A stretch of 64,000 nucleotides of DNA from Allobosea sp. LC85 (GCF_000735605.1 NZ_JPKG01000033.1:124001-188000); one strand, 5' to 3'. Positions 17,037 to 25,395 are shown, numbered from the stretch's first letter. Numbers and translations are program-made. Notes: generated by a model not told the origin, from the letters alone.

Positions 17037-17504
17037 ATGCTCGACCGGCGCAGCTTCATCCTGTTCGCCGGCGCGGCGCTCGCCGCACCCGGCGCCCGGG
17101 CCGAGATGCCCCGCCCCGTCAACACGCTGGGCTCGTCGGACGGGATCGCGATCCGCGGCTACGACCCCGTCGCCTATTTCCGCGACGGCGGCCCCACGCT
17201 GGGCAAGCCGGAATTTTCCGTCGTCCTTCGCGGCGCCACCTGGCGCTTCGCCAGCGCCGAGCACAAGGCGCTGTTCGAAGCCGATCCGGCGCGCTACCTG
17301 CCGGCCTATGGCGGCTTCTGCGCCTATGGCACCTCGCGCGGCTACCTCGTGAAGATCGAGCCGGAGGCCTGGTCGATCGTCGATGGCCGGCTCTACCTGA
17401 ACTACGATCTCGGTGTCCGGAAGACCTGGCTCGGCGATCAGGCGAGGTTCATCGCCAGAGCCGACCGCAATTGGCCCGGGCTGAACGCGACGCATGTCCA
17501 ATAG
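17037..17504 (+). CDS. Secreted YHS-domain protein
   Basis: A 155-residue exported protein. The signal is Tat-like (MLDRRSFILFAGAALAAPGA, cleavage near ARAEM). The mature part is a YHS domain: IAIRGYDPVAYFRDGGP, then WRFASAEHKALFEADPARYL and YGGFCAYGTSRGY with its conserved aromatic and cysteine positions. YHS domains of this secreted type are often found near metal-handling or redox genes, but their function is largely unknown. ATG at 17037 has AAGGGAGA seven bases upstream. The gene stands alone on the plus strand; the 298 bases before it hold no gene that I can support. Confidence 0.85.
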   Translation: MLDRRSFILFAGAALAAPGARAEMPRPVNTLGSSDGIAIRGYDPVAYFRDGGPTLGKPEFSVVLRGATWRFASAEHKALFEADPARYLPAYGGFCAYGTSRGYLVKIEPEAWSIVDGRLYLNYDLGVRKTWLGDQARFIARADRNWPGLNATHVQ

Positions 17505-17842
17505 GAGCGCGTGGGGCCGTATACCCTGGCTTCCGGGCTCCACAGGACAGGTGGATATGGCAGCGCTCTCTCCGTCATCTCCGCGCGAATGCATCGAGCG
17601 CGAGGCGCATCTGCTCGAAGCCTTGCGGCCCGCCATGGCCTTCGGCCTCAATGATGATGACCAGGCGGCTTGCTGGCCAGCGCTGATGCAGGGTCCAAAG
17701 GGTGATCGCGGGGCCGCTGGGGCAAGGGAACCTGCCCCAGGGGCTGCGGCTGTGTTGGGTCGAAGAGCCTTGCCAGCCGCCTGATCATTGGGGCACGAGT
17801 GGGGGGCTGATCCGAACAGCCGTGACCCTGGAGGTTTTTGCC
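17505..17842. other. Intergenic stretch without a supported gene
   Basis: About 340 bases between the YHS protein and the SRPBCC protein. A short plus-strand frame from 17557 (start MAALSPSSPRECIEREAH) has fair composition at first but soon turns Gly/Ala/Pro-rich and has no ribosome site; I do not annotate it. Otherwise I see nothing. Confidence 0.35.
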
Positions 17843-18349
17843 ATGCGCTTTGCCGGTCGTCCGGTGGATGCCTCGTTCTTCGACACGGCGCCCATGCGCT
17901 TCAGGAACGTGGTGGAATTGGATGCTTCGCCTGCAAACGTCTTTGCGATTTTCGAGGACGGAGAAGCCTGGCCTGAATGGTTTCGGGCGATCCACAAAGT
18001 AGTGTGGACCAGCACCAAGCCATACGGGGTTGGAACCACCCGGACGGTCTCTCTCTCGGCGGTTAATCTCGACGAGCACTTCTTCCGATGGGAGCAGAAC
18101 CGCCGTTGCTCGTTCTACGTGACTGGGCAATCCGTGCCCCTGGCCCACGCGCTGGCCGAGGATTACCTTCTGGAGGAGATCGTTCCCGGCAAGACGCGGT
18201 TCACCTACAGCGTGGGACTTGAACCACGCCTCCTGGTGGCCATGGGTGGCCCCCTGTCGCGAATGTACTTCAGCTCAATGTTCGCGAACGCATGCAAGAA
18301 CCTGCAGAGCTACGTCGTGAAAGCTGGCAGAGGAAACAGGCAATTGTAG
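17843..18349 (+). CDS. SRPBCC-family (START/polyketide cyclase-like) protein
   Basis: A 168-residue protein with the helix-grip fold pattern of SRPBCC/polyketide cyclase-2 proteins: an N-terminal strand RFRNVVELDASPANVFAIFE, the helix and turn EDGEAWPEWFRAIHKVVW, and a long C-terminal helix (SRMYFSSMFANACKNLQSYV). Such proteins bind hydrophobic ligands in a central cavity. ATG at 17843 is fixed by GGAGGT seven bases upstream, so the open frame further left is not used. A hairpin terminator overlaps its stop codon. Ligand unknown; no pathway genes are adjacent. Confidence 0.85.
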   Translation: MRFAGRPVDASFFDTAPMRFRNVVELDASPANVFAIFEDGEAWPEWFRAIHKVVWTSTKPYGVGTTRTVSLSAVNLDEHFFRWEQNRRCSFYVTGQSVPLAHALAEDYLLEEIVPGKTRFTYSVGLEPRLLVAMGGPLSRMYFSSMFANACKNLQSYVVKAGRGNRQL

Positions 18350-18397
18350 ATCAGCGGATCGGTATCGTATCCGGTCTTCTGATCTAATATTTTGTGT
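18347..18397 (+). terminator. Two-tier hairpin terminator after the SRPBCC gene
   Basis: The stop codon itself starts the outer stem: tagatcag (18347-18354) pairs with ctgatcta (18379-18386); an inner stem cggat/atccg sits within. It is followed by atatttt, giving the stem-plus-U-run pattern of an intrinsic terminator. Confidence 0.65.
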
Positions 18398-18467
18398 CCC
18401 GAAAACCGCAATCCATTTTTTGTCCAATGCTTTAGCGAGGAGATCGCTTGAAACCGGACGCCCCGCG

Positions 18468-19142
18468 ATGACGCTCATCATCTTCGATTGTGACGGCGTG
18501 CTGGTGAACAGCGAGGAGATCTATCTTGCGGCCGAACTCGCGTTCCTGGCCTCGGCCGGCGTCATCCTCGAACGCGATGTCTACACGGATACATTCATGG
18601 GGCTGTCCCCGCCGATGTGGCAGGCAAGGCTCCAGTCGATCATCGCGGAAAAGCGCAGCGCTCCCCTCCCGCCCAACTTCTTCGCGCGGCTGGACGACCA
18701 TTCGACCGCGCAACTGGAAATCCATCTGGCGGCCCTCCCGGGCGCCCGGCACACCATTGGCGGCCTCACCGCGCTCCGCTGCGTCGCCTCGAGCACGCCC
18801 TCCGTGCGACTGCGCTGGAAACTGCAGGAGACCGGCCTGATCGGCCTGTTCGATCCGCATATCTTCTCCTCGGACATGGTTTTGAACGGGAAACCCGCAC
18901 CCGACCTCTTTCTCCATGCCGCCGCAGTGATGGGCGTGCAGCCCGGTGACTGCGTGGTCGTCGAGGACAGCGTCAATGGCGTCATGGCCGGCAAGGCCGC
19001 CGGCATGCAGGTCATCGGTTTCACCGCTGGCGCCCACTGCGCCGGCAATCACGGTGATCGCTTGGCGATGGCCGGCGCGGATCGCATCGTCTGCAGCTAT
19101 GGCGATCTCGCCACCGCATTGAACGGGCTGGGGGCACAGTAA
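18468..19142 (+). CDS. HAD-superfamily hydrolase, subfamily IA (phosphatase/mutase-like)
   Basis: A 224-residue HAD phosphohydrolase. Motif I is IIFDCDGVLVNSE (nucleophile and acid Asp at residues 6 and 8), motif II is VASSTPS, the motif III lysine is GKPAP, and motif IV is VVVEDSVNGVMAG. The insertion between motif I and II is an alpha-helical cap, as in phosphoglycolate phosphatase and beta-phosphoglucomutase. ATG at 18468 begins three residues before motif I; a GAGGAG further upstream matches a TTG in a different frame that stops at once, so the ribosome site is imperfect. The substrate is probably a small phosphorylated sugar or acid. No operon partners. Confidence 0.9.
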   Translation: MTLIIFDCDGVLVNSEEIYLAAELAFLASAGVILERDVYTDTFMGLSPPMWQARLQSIIAEKRSAPLPPNFFARLDDHSTAQLEIHLAALPGARHTIGGLTALRCVASSTPSVRLRWKLQETGLIGLFDPHIFSSDMVLNGKPAPDLFLHAAAVMGVQPGDCVVVEDSVNGVMAGKAAGMQVIGFTAGAHCAGNHGDRLAMAGADRIVCSYGDLATALNGLGAQ

Positions 19143-19278
19143 CAACGGGTCAGGGCCGCTCCCCAGCGCGAACGGAAGCAACGGGGCGATGGGGTGGACT
19201 TCCCCCCTACGGCATCTGCTTGCCGAAGTGGTGGTGCAGTGGGTGGATTCCGGCCTCGGCTGAAACTAAACTGCGACA

Positions 19279-19659
19279 ATGACCGTTACGCGCCTCGATC
19301 ACGTGCAACTCGCCATGCCAGCCGGCGGCGAACGTGAGGCGCGCGCCTTTTATGAAGACGTTCTCGGCATCAATGAAGTCGCCAAGCCCCTTCATCTCGC
19401 CAGCAGGGGCGGATGCTGGTTCGAGCAGGGAGCATTGAAGGTCCACTTGGGAGTGGACGCCGATTTCAAGCCGGCCCGCAAAGCGCACCCAGCCTTCATC
19501 GTGAGCGGTCTCGAAGCGCTGGTCGCCAATCTGAAGGCGCGCGGCTACGGCGTCGCAGAGGACCAACCACTGGACGGGTATGACCGCATCTATGTCGATG
19601 ACCCGTTCGGGAACCGCATCGAATTGATGGAACCCCTCCCGGCAGCGAGCGACGCCTGA
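19279..19659 (+). CDS. VOC-family (glyoxalase/dioxygenase fold) protein
   Basis: A 126-residue single-module vicinal-oxygen-chelate protein. Hallmarks are RLDHVQLAMPAGGEREARAF at the start (first metal-ligand His), FYEDVLGI, the VHLGVD strand with another His, and the C-terminal IYVDDPFGNRIELMEP with the metal-ligand Glu. The set His-His-Glu supports a metal site, so it may be a true enzyme or a resistance-type binding protein. It stands alone on the plus strand, 136 bases after the HAD gene. The substrate cannot be told. Confidence 0.88.
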   Translation: MTVTRLDHVQLAMPAGGEREARAFYEDVLGINEVAKPLHLASRGGCWFEQGALKVHLGVDADFKPARKAHPAFIVSGLEALVANLKARGYGVAEDQPLDGYDRIYVDDPFGNRIELMEPLPAASDA

Positions 19660-19775
19660 GGGTGAAAAGCCTGACGCGGATGCCCTGCGTCTAGCGGCGC
19701 ACGGACAGCGCGTACGTTGCCTGGGCTGCGCGCGTCGCAATCCTAGCTGCCACCAACCAAGCGCTGGGAACGAAA

Positions 19776-19910
19776 CTAAACCTGCCACCACCCGCTTCGC
19801 AGCGATTTCAGGCTGATCCGCCCCCGAAAAAGTTGAACGAAGAAGCAAGCCAGGGTCGCGGCAGCAAGCAACCCCTGCGCCAGGTAAAACCAGAACCAGA
19901 AACCCGACAT
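19776..19910 (-). CDS. Putative 44-residue membrane protein
   Basis: Reverse-strand ATG at 19910 to TAG at 19776. The product begins MSGFWFWFYLAQGLLAAATL, has a single hydrophobic helix (residues about 4-28), then a basic tail (LFRGRISLKSLRSGWWQV). The positive-inside pattern and aromatic belt are typical of real small membrane proteins and would be unusual in random reading of GC-rich DNA. The ribosome site is weak (AAAGG six bases upstream). No family recognised. It lies in an otherwise gene-free stretch of 440 bases (19660-20102). Confidence 0.45.
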   Translation of the reverse strand: MSGFWFWFYLAQGLLAAATLACFFVQLFRGRISLKSLRSGWWQV

Positions 19911-20102
19911 CGATGCCTTTGGCTCACTCAAGCGGTTGCTGCAATGCGCCGACAGAATAGCTCCGGGATGCGGAGATCCGCAACGGCACGGCTTGGTGTC
20001 GGGACTGGCGCCTTCGAGATCATCGCGCCGTTGACGCCAGGGCCGGCGCGCCAGCCTGATGCGCGGATTCCTCGTCCATGCCGGTCGAGGGCTTGCCGCG
20101 CC

Positions 20103-20798
20103 TCATGGCGAGCGGCCGATCAGCCGGTCCTCGACGTTCTGGAGATGGCGGCGCATCGCGTCGGCAGCGCCCGCAGGCTCGCGATGCGCGATCGCGTCGA
20201 CGATCCGGTCATGGTCCTCGAAGCTGTGGTGATCGGCAGGCGGGCTCGCGTGGCTCGGTCGCGGGCGCCCCCAGGTGACGGCGCGGCGGACCGCGTTCAG
20301 CGTTTCGAGCAGCGCGATCAGGATCGGATTATGCGCGGCCTCGGCGATCTGGTGGTGAAAGCGCGCGTCATAGGCCTCGTATTCGCGCCAGGTCGTCGCA
20401 GCGCGGCAGGAGGCGTTCAGTTCGGCCAGCGTCGCGATCTCGGCCGCGGTCGCATTGATCGCCGCGAGGCGCGCAAGCTCGGGCTCGAGGCCGATCCGCG
20501 CCTTCATCACCTGAATCGGGTTGCTGCGCTGCGCCAGGTCCGCGATATCGACCAGTTGCGGCGGCTTGGGTCCGACGAAAGTACCCTTGCCGACATGGCG
20601 CCAGAGCTGGCCCTCGCGCTCGAGCACGGCGAGGCCCTTGCGCAGTTCGGTGCGCTTGACCCCTAGCAGTTCGGCCAGTTCCCGTTCCGGCGGCAGGCGC
20701 CCGTCATCCGGCAGCCGCGCCGCGGTGATGTAGCCATAGAGCTGCGTCAGGACGCCCGAGAAATCGGTATCGGGCGGGGCGGGGGCTTTCTGATCCAT
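20103..20798 (-). CDS. GntR/FadR-family transcriptional regulator
   Basis: A 231-residue regulator. The N-terminal winged helix (about 15-75) has the GntR signature RLPPERELAELLGVKRTELRKGL and GTFVG; the C-terminal all-helical FCD domain (about 95-225) has the metal-ligand pattern with YEAYDARFHHQIAEAAHN and a final EDHDRIVDAI...MRRHLQNVE. FCD proteins bind small carboxylates. It is transcribed away from the ABC importer at 21061, so it probably controls that operon through sites in the 260-base spacer. The start is uncertain: ATG at 20798 is used here; an in-frame ATG at 20861 is possible, and neither has a good ribosome site. Confidence 0.88.
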   Translation of the reverse strand: MDQKAPAPPDTDFSGVLTQLYGYITAARLPDDGRLPPERELAELLGVKRTELRKGLAVLEREGQLWRHVGKGTFVGPKPPQLVDIADLAQRSNPIQVMKARIGLEPELARLAAINATAAEIATLAELNASCRAATTWREYEAYDARFHHQIAEAAHNPILIALLETLNAVRRAVTWGRPRPSHASPPADHHSFEDHDRIVDAIAHREPAGAADAMRRHLQNVEDRLIGRSP

Positions 20799-21004
20799 GA
20801 TGTGCGACCGGTAACGGGAGATGCGAGCTTGATCCCATGGATCACGGGCGGTTGCAACCATTTTCGATATTGGTTGGAATTATTGCTGCGCTGCGCAAGG
20901 ATTCTCAATCAAACGGCCGGAAATCGAAGTCTTGACAGGAACAATCCAGCACATGACAGTGCCCAAAATAAAATTGGTTGCGACCACGGTCGCGCAAAAA
21001 GCCA

Positions 21005-21049
21005 AACAGAACTCTGGCGAACAGAACTCTGGCAAAGAGAATTCGGGGA
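21005..21049 (+). repeat. Three tandem 15-base units in the leader of the ABC operon
   Basis: Two nearly identical units of 15 bases (21005-21019 and 21020-21034, aacagaactctggc plus one base) and a third degenerate unit (21035-21049) lie just before the ribosome site of the binding-protein gene. They fall within an open frame upstream of the ATG, but that frame lacks coding character. They could be slippage products or binding sites in the mRNA leader. Confidence 0.7.
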
Positions 21050-21060
21050 GGAGTCGAACC

Positions 21061-22056
21061 ATGAAGCTGTTGGGGAGAAGGCCATTCGTCCTGTTCGGCG
21101 TTGCCGCCGTCAGCACCGCGCTGATGCTGGGAAACGCCGCCGCGCAGGCGCAAGCTAAAGTCCGGGTGGCGCTGGGAGACGTGCTGTCGACCGAGACGCT
21201 CTCGATGATCATTGCGCTGGAGCGCGCCAAGGAGAAGGGCGTCGACTACCAGGTGACGCATTTCGCGAAGGAAGATCTAGCCATCCAGGCCGTGATCAAC
21301 GGCCAGGCCGATCTTGGCGTCGGCACGCCCTATGCGGTGGTCCAGAAGAGCAAGGCGCCGCTGCGGGTGCTCTTCCAGGGCACGCGCCTCGTCTTCTTCC
21401 CGGTCGCGGACAAATCCTACAAGACGTGGAAGGACATGAACGGCCAGCCGATCGCGTTCCACGCCCGCGCCACCGGAACGGAGGCGATCGGCAACATCAT
21501 CGCGAAACGTGAAGGCATCCAGTTCGGCGAGCGCAGCTATGTGCCGGGCTCGGAGAACCGGATCATCGGCATGATGAAGGGCCAGATCAAGGCCACCATC
21601 GTCGATCTCGCCAACAAGGACCTCCTGCTGGAGAAGGCGGGCGACCGCTTCCATGTCCTGCCCGGCGTCAGCGAGCCTGCCTCCGATGAGACCCTGTTCG
21701 GGCAGATCGACTGGATCCAGAAGAACGAGAAGCAAGTCGATGTCATCGTTACAGAATTCCTGCGGCTCTGGCAGGAAATGGCGGCCAATCCGGCGATCGT
21801 CGAGCAGGAGAGGGCCAAGCGCAAGCTGATGGCCGACCAGCCGAAGGAGGTGCTGGAGGGCATCACCAAGTTCTACACGCTGGCGACCAAGGAGGGCGTC
21901 TATGCGCCGGCCGGCGGCAGCGCCGAGGTCGCCAAGGCCGATTTCGAATTCTACACCGAGGCAGGCCAGCTGCAGGGGCCGGCCAGCGCGCTGAAGGTCG
22001 AGGACTTCTGGTATCTCGCGCCGCTGGAGCGGGCGCGCAAGGCCCTGGGCAGCTAG
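21061..22056 (+). CDS. ABC transporter substrate-binding protein (NMT1/SsuA-like)
   Basis: A 331-residue periplasmic binding protein of the taurine/nitrate/sulfonate class. Signal peptide residues 1 to about 29 (RRPFVLFGVAAVSTALMLG, cleavage near AAAQA), then VRVALGDVLSTETLSMIIAL, GQADLGVGTPYAVVQ and the GQPIAFHARATGTEAIGN hinge region that matches NMT1/THI5-like proteins. ATG at 21061 has GGGGAGGAG nine bases upstream. It heads an operon with two permeases, an ATPase and a fumarylacetoacetase-family hydrolase. The ligand is probably a small organic acid, perhaps aromatic or dicarboxylic, judging from the hydrolase; this is inference. Confidence 0.88.
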   Translation: MKLLGRRPFVLFGVAAVSTALMLGNAAAQAQAKVRVALGDVLSTETLSMIIALERAKEKGVDYQVTHFAKEDLAIQAVINGQADLGVGTPYAVVQKSKAPLRVLFQGTRLVFFPVADKSYKTWKDMNGQPIAFHARATGTEAIGNIIAKREGIQFGERSYVPGSENRIIGMMKGQIKATIVDLANKDLLLEKAGDRFHVLPGVSEPASDETLFGQIDWIQKNEKQVDVIVTEFLRLWQEMAANPAIVEQERAKRKLMADQPKEVLEGITKFYTLATKEGVYAPAGGSAEVAKADFEFYTEAGQLQGPASALKVEDFWYLAPLERARKALGS

Positions 22057-22072
22057 GCCCGCCCAGGCCAAT

Positions 22073-22106
22073 CCATAGGCTGGAGCGAGCAGTTTCCAGC
22101 CTATGG
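22073..22106 (+). terminator. Perfect 12-base-pair hairpin between binding protein and permease genes
   Basis: ccataggctgga (22073-22084) and tccagcctatgg (22095-22106) pair perfectly around a ten-base loop. No T run follows. A strong intercistronic hairpin behind a binding-protein gene commonly acts as a partial terminator or protects the upstream mRNA from 3' decay, so that binding protein exceeds permease. Confidence 0.75.
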
Positions 22107-22148
22107 ACCCCTTCGTTCCGGCAATGCGCACAAGCGGAGTACTCTCCC

Positions 22149-22967
22149 TTGCAGATTTCCGAACTTGCTCCTGCTTTGCCGGCTCTTCGCAAGGCTCCGG
22201 CCCAGCGCTGGCGCGATCTGTTGATCCATCCGCTCGTCCTGCGCCTGGTGTCCTTCGCGGCCGTTCTCGCGCTCTGGGAATATGCCGGGCGGATTCCGCT
22301 CAGCCCCGCCTTTCCGACCTTTCTGGAAACGCTCGGCGGACTTGGCGCGATCATGGCCGACGGAACCCTGTTCAAGGCCTTCCTGATCACGCTCCACCCG
22401 CTCGTCATTGGCCTCACCGCCTCGATCTTCTGCGGCGTGGCCCTTGGCGTGCTGATGGGCCTGCACGAACCCTCGGAATGGCTGTTCGCGCCGATCTTCG
22501 TGATCGCCCAGGCGGCGCCGCTCGCCGCGCTCATCCCGATCCTGACCTTCGCCTATGGCATCGGGCTGACCGCCAAGGTCATGACCGTCTGCATCATGGC
22601 GATGCCGGTCATCGTGCTGAACACGCTCGGCGCCGTGCGCAACACCCCGAAATCGCTGCTGGAAATGGGCAGCTCCTTTCTCGCGACGCGCAGCCAGAAC
22701 ATCCGCCTGATCATCCTGCCGGCAGCCAGCCCGATGATCTTCGCGGGGCTCCGGCTCGGCTGCGCCGCCGCCTTCATCGGCGTGATCCTCGCCGAACTGC
22801 TGATCACGCCGACCGGCATCGGCGACGTGATCTCCTACAACCAGTCGGTCGCCGACTATCCCAAGATGTACGCGGCCATCCTCGCCATCATCGTGTTCTC
22901 GGTCCTGTTCATCGAGCTGCTCGAGCGGATCGAAGTCACCCTGTTCCGACCGGAGGTGCGCAGATGA
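22149..22967 (+). CDS. ABC transporter permease (SsuC/TauC type), first of two
   Basis: A 272-residue BPD_transp_1 permease with about six spans (for example LVSFAAVLALWEYAGRIPLS near residue 33). The EAA loop is SLLEMGSSFLATRSQNIRLI followed by ILPAASP, which docks on the ATPase. TTG at 22149 is the likely start, with GGAG ten bases upstream; no earlier ATG lies in frame close by. Its stop overlaps the ATPase start by four bases (ATGA), so the two are translationally coupled. A second permease follows the ATPase, so the pore is probably a heterodimer. Confidence 0.88.
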   Translation: MQISELAPALPALRKAPAQRWRDLLIHPLVLRLVSFAAVLALWEYAGRIPLSPAFPTFLETLGGLGAIMADGTLFKAFLITLHPLVIGLTASIFCGVALGVLMGLHEPSEWLFAPIFVIAQAAPLAALIPILTFAYGIGLTAKVMTVCIMAMPVIVLNTLGAVRNTPKSLLEMGSSFLATRSQNIRLIILPAASPMIFAGLRLGCAAAFIGVILAELLITPTGIGDVISYNQSVADYPKMYAAILAIIVFSVLFIELLERIEVTLFRPEVRR

Positions 22968-23788
22968 ACCCGAATGTAGCCATCATGGCGCAGCCCGTCA
23001 GCGACCGTCCGCCGTTTCCCGTCCGCGCGGCCCGGCCGATCGTCGAAGTGCGCAGCGTCTCGAAGACCTATGCCGGCGGCATCGAGGCGCTCAGCGGCAT
23101 CTCGCTGGAGTTTCCGGAAGGGCGCCTGACGACGCTGCTCGGCCCCTCGGGCTGCGGCAAGACCACGCTGCTGAAGATCATCGCCGGCCTGATCCCGGCC
23201 TCCGGCGGCCAGGTTCTGGTGGATGGCCGCGAGGTCACCGGGCCCGGCCCCGAACGCGCCTTCGTCTTCCAGGATTTTGCGCTGATGCCCTGGGCCAGCG
23301 TCATCCGCAATGTCGCCTTCGGGCTCGAGCTGCGCGGCGTCGCCCATAGCGAACGCGAGGCGATCGCGGAACGCCATATCGCGCGCGTCGGTCTCAAGGG
23401 CTTTGAGCAGAAATACCCGCACGAACTCTCGGGCGGCATGCGCCAGCGCGTCGGCCTGGCGCGTGCGCTCGCGGTCGATGCCAAGGTCGTGCTGATGGAC
23501 GAGCCGTTCTCGGCCGTGGACGAGCAGACCCGCCGCAAGTTCCAGGAGGAGCTGCTCGAACTCGTCGCCAATGAAGGCAAGTCCTTCATCTTCGTCACGC
23601 ACAGCATCGAGGAGGCGGTCTATGTCTCGGACCGGATCGCGCTGCTCTCGCGCCGGCCGAGCCGCGTCTCGGCGATCATCGAGCCGCAGATCCAGCGTGG
23701 CGGCGACCCCGAGAAGATCAGGCGCGACAGCGCCTATCTCGATGTCGTCGAAGCGATCTGGCAGCAGCTCAGGCATTACTTGGACTAG
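22964..23788 (+). CDS. ABC transporter ATP-binding protein (SsuB/TauB type)
   Basis: A 274-residue ATPase complete in all motifs: Walker A GPSGCGKTT at residues 60-68, Q-loop Gln103 (FVFQDFALMPW), signature LSGGMRQR at 155-162, Walker B VVLMDEP with D179/E180, D-loop SAVD and switch His213 (VTHSIEEA). ATG at 22964 overlaps the permease stop and has CGGAGG nine bases upstream. It energises the two permeases on either side. The family exports nothing; it imports sulfonates, nitrate, thiamine precursors or small organic acids. Confidence 0.94.
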   Translation: MNPNVAIMAQPVSDRPPFPVRAARPIVEVRSVSKTYAGGIEALSGISLEFPEGRLTTLLGPSGCGKTTLLKIIAGLIPASGGQVLVDGREVTGPGPERAFVFQDFALMPWASVIRNVAFGLELRGVAHSEREAIAERHIARVGLKGFEQKYPHELSGGMRQRVGLARALAVDAKVVLMDEPFSAVDEQTRRKFQEELLELVANEGKSFIFVTHSIEEAVYVSDRIALLSRRPSRVSAIIEPQIQRGGDPEKIRRDSAYLDVVEAIWQQLRHYLD

Positions 23789-23797
23789 GTGGGGCCC

Positions 23798-24550
23798 ATG
23801 GTCATTTCAGGTATTCGCCTGCCGACGATGGCGGCGCTTCTCGTCTGGGCCGTGGTCTGGGAGATCGCCGGCCATACCGATGCGGGCTTCATCCTGCCGC
23901 CGCTGTCGCGCATCATCTGGCGCGTCTTCGAAATCGTCCCGACAGCCTCCTTCCTCGAGGCGCTGCTGATCACCGGCCGCGCCTTCCTGTTCGGCAACAT
24001 GATTGCGATTTCCGTCGGCGTCCCGCTCGGCATCCTGATGGGCCGCTCGGTGATTGCCGACCGGCTTCTGCTGCCCTGGGTGAACCTCTTCCTCTCCGCG
24101 CCGCTCAGCGCGCTGGTGCCGGTGATCATGGTGCTGTTCGGTCTCGGCCAGACGACGATCGTGCTCACCGTCGTGCTCTTCTCGATGTGGATCATCGTTC
24201 TCAATACGCGCGCCGGCATCCGCGCGATTTCGCCCTCGCTGGTCGAGATGGCGCGCAGCTTCGGCGCCAATCGCTGGCAGGCCTTCAGCCGGATCTATCT
24301 CTGGGCGGCGCTGCCCGAGATCCTGGCCGGCATCCGCCTCGGCGTGATCCGCGCCGTCAAGGGCGTGGTCATCGGGCAGCTGCTGGTCTCGGTCGTCGGC
24401 TTCGGCACGCTGTTCGAGATCTACCAGTCGCATTTCCTGATGGAGCATTTCTGGGCGCTGCTGCTCGTGCTCTTCGCCTTCGCCTTCACCGTCAACGAAC
24501 TGCTCGCGCGGCTGGAACGTCGCTTCGGCTACTACGCCGCCTCGCGCTGA
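23798..24550 (+). CDS. ABC transporter permease (SsuC/TauC type), second
   Basis: A 250-residue permease, shorter than its partner but with the same layout; the EAA loop is SLVEMARSFGANRWQAFSRI followed by YLWAALPEILAGIRLG. ATG at 23798 is used; an in-frame GTG at 23789, directly after the ATPase stop, is equally possible since ribosome signals are poor for both. Two different permeases around one ATPase is a less common arrangement than one permease working as a homodimer. Confidence 0.88.
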   Translation: MVISGIRLPTMAALLVWAVVWEIAGHTDAGFILPPLSRIIWRVFEIVPTASFLEALLITGRAFLFGNMIAISVGVPLGILMGRSVIADRLLLPWVNLFLSAPLSALVPVIMVLFGLGQTTIVLTVVLFSMWIIVLNTRAGIRAISPSLVEMARSFGANRWQAFSRIYLWAALPEILAGIRLGVIRAVKGVVIGQLLVSVVGFGTLFEIYQSHFLMEHFWALLLVLFAFAFTVNELLARLERRFGYYAASR

Positions 24551-24582
24551 AGACCCCTCTTGCCAACGAAGGATCACGCAAG

Positions 24583-25287
24583 ATGAATATCGCTACGCCC
24601 CAGAACCATGTCGTCCAGGCCCCGGCGCAGGTCATGGTCCCGGTGCGGGGGACGCAAAGCCGTTTCCCCGTTCACCGCATCTACTGCGTCGGCCGCAACT
24701 ATGCCGCCCATACCATCGAGATGGGTGGCGACCCCAACCGCGAGGCGCCGTTCTTCTTCCAGAAGAACCCCGACAGCGTCGTCCTCGATGGCGGCGATTT
24801 CCCCTATCCGCCGCGCAGCAGCAACGTCCATCACGAGATCGAGATGGTGGTCGCGCTTGCCAAGGGCGGCAAGGATATCCCGGTCGAGAGCGCGCTCGAC
24901 CACGTCTATGGCTATGCCGTCGGCCTCGACATGACGCGGCGCGATCTGCAGGACGAATGCAAGAAGGCGGGCCGGCCGTGGGAGATCGGCAAGGCTTTCG
25001 AGCATTCCGCGCCGCTCAGCGAAATCGTCCCTGCGAGCACGATCGGCCATCCCGAGAACGGCGCGGTCTGGCTCAAGGTGAATGGCGAGATCCGCCAGCA
25101 GGGCGACCTCAACCACATGATCTGGAAGGTGCCGGAGATGATCTCCTATCTCTCCGGCCTGTTCGAGCTGCAGCCCGGCGACCTGATCATGTCGGGCACG
25201 CCCTCCGGCGTCGGCGCGGTCGTCCGCGGCGACGTGATGGAGGGCCATGTCGAGGGCATCGGCACGGTGCAGGCCAAGGTCGCCTGA
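24583..25287 (+). CDS. Fumarylacetoacetate hydrolase family protein
   Basis: A 234-residue FAH-fold hydrolase of the short bacterial type (fumarylpyruvate hydrolase/oxaloacetate decarboxylase-like). IYCVGRNYAAHTIEMGGD opens the domain; metal ligands are E85 and E87 (HHEIEMVVALAKGG) and D116 (YAVGLDMTRRDLQ); the C-terminus has LQPGDLIMSGTPSGVG. It cleaves C-C bonds in beta-diketo acids such as fumarylpyruvate, the last step of gentisate-type pathways, but related proteins are oxaloacetate decarboxylases. It starts 32 bases after the second permease, so the operon links uptake to breakdown of the ligand. No ring-cleaving dioxygenase is nearby. Confidence 0.9.
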   Translation: MNIATPQNHVVQAPAQVMVPVRGTQSRFPVHRIYCVGRNYAAHTIEMGGDPNREAPFFFQKNPDSVVLDGGDFPYPPRSSNVHHEIEMVVALAKGGKDIPVESALDHVYGYAVGLDMTRRDLQDECKKAGRPWEIGKAFEHSAPLSEIVPASTIGHPENGAVWLKVNGEIRQQGDLNHMIWKVPEMISYLSGLFELQPGDLIMSGTPSGVGAVVRGDVMEGHVEGIGTVQAKVA

Positions 25288-25395
25288 GCGCCGCGCCTGC
25301 GCCCCTTCACGGCAGGCCGGCGTCAGCTGGTCGCGCCGTGAAGCGGCATTTCGACATAGGGGCGCCGACAGGTTGCATGGGGCGATGATACCGTC

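Noticed and set aside
17557..17784. Short plus-strand frame before the SRPBCC gene
   Set aside because: No ribosome site; its second half is Gly/Ala/Pro-rich as in shadow frames.
18435..18470. TTG at 18448 with a good GAGGAG site as start of the HAD gene
   Set aside because: That frame stops after seven codons; the HAD motifs need the ATG at 18468.
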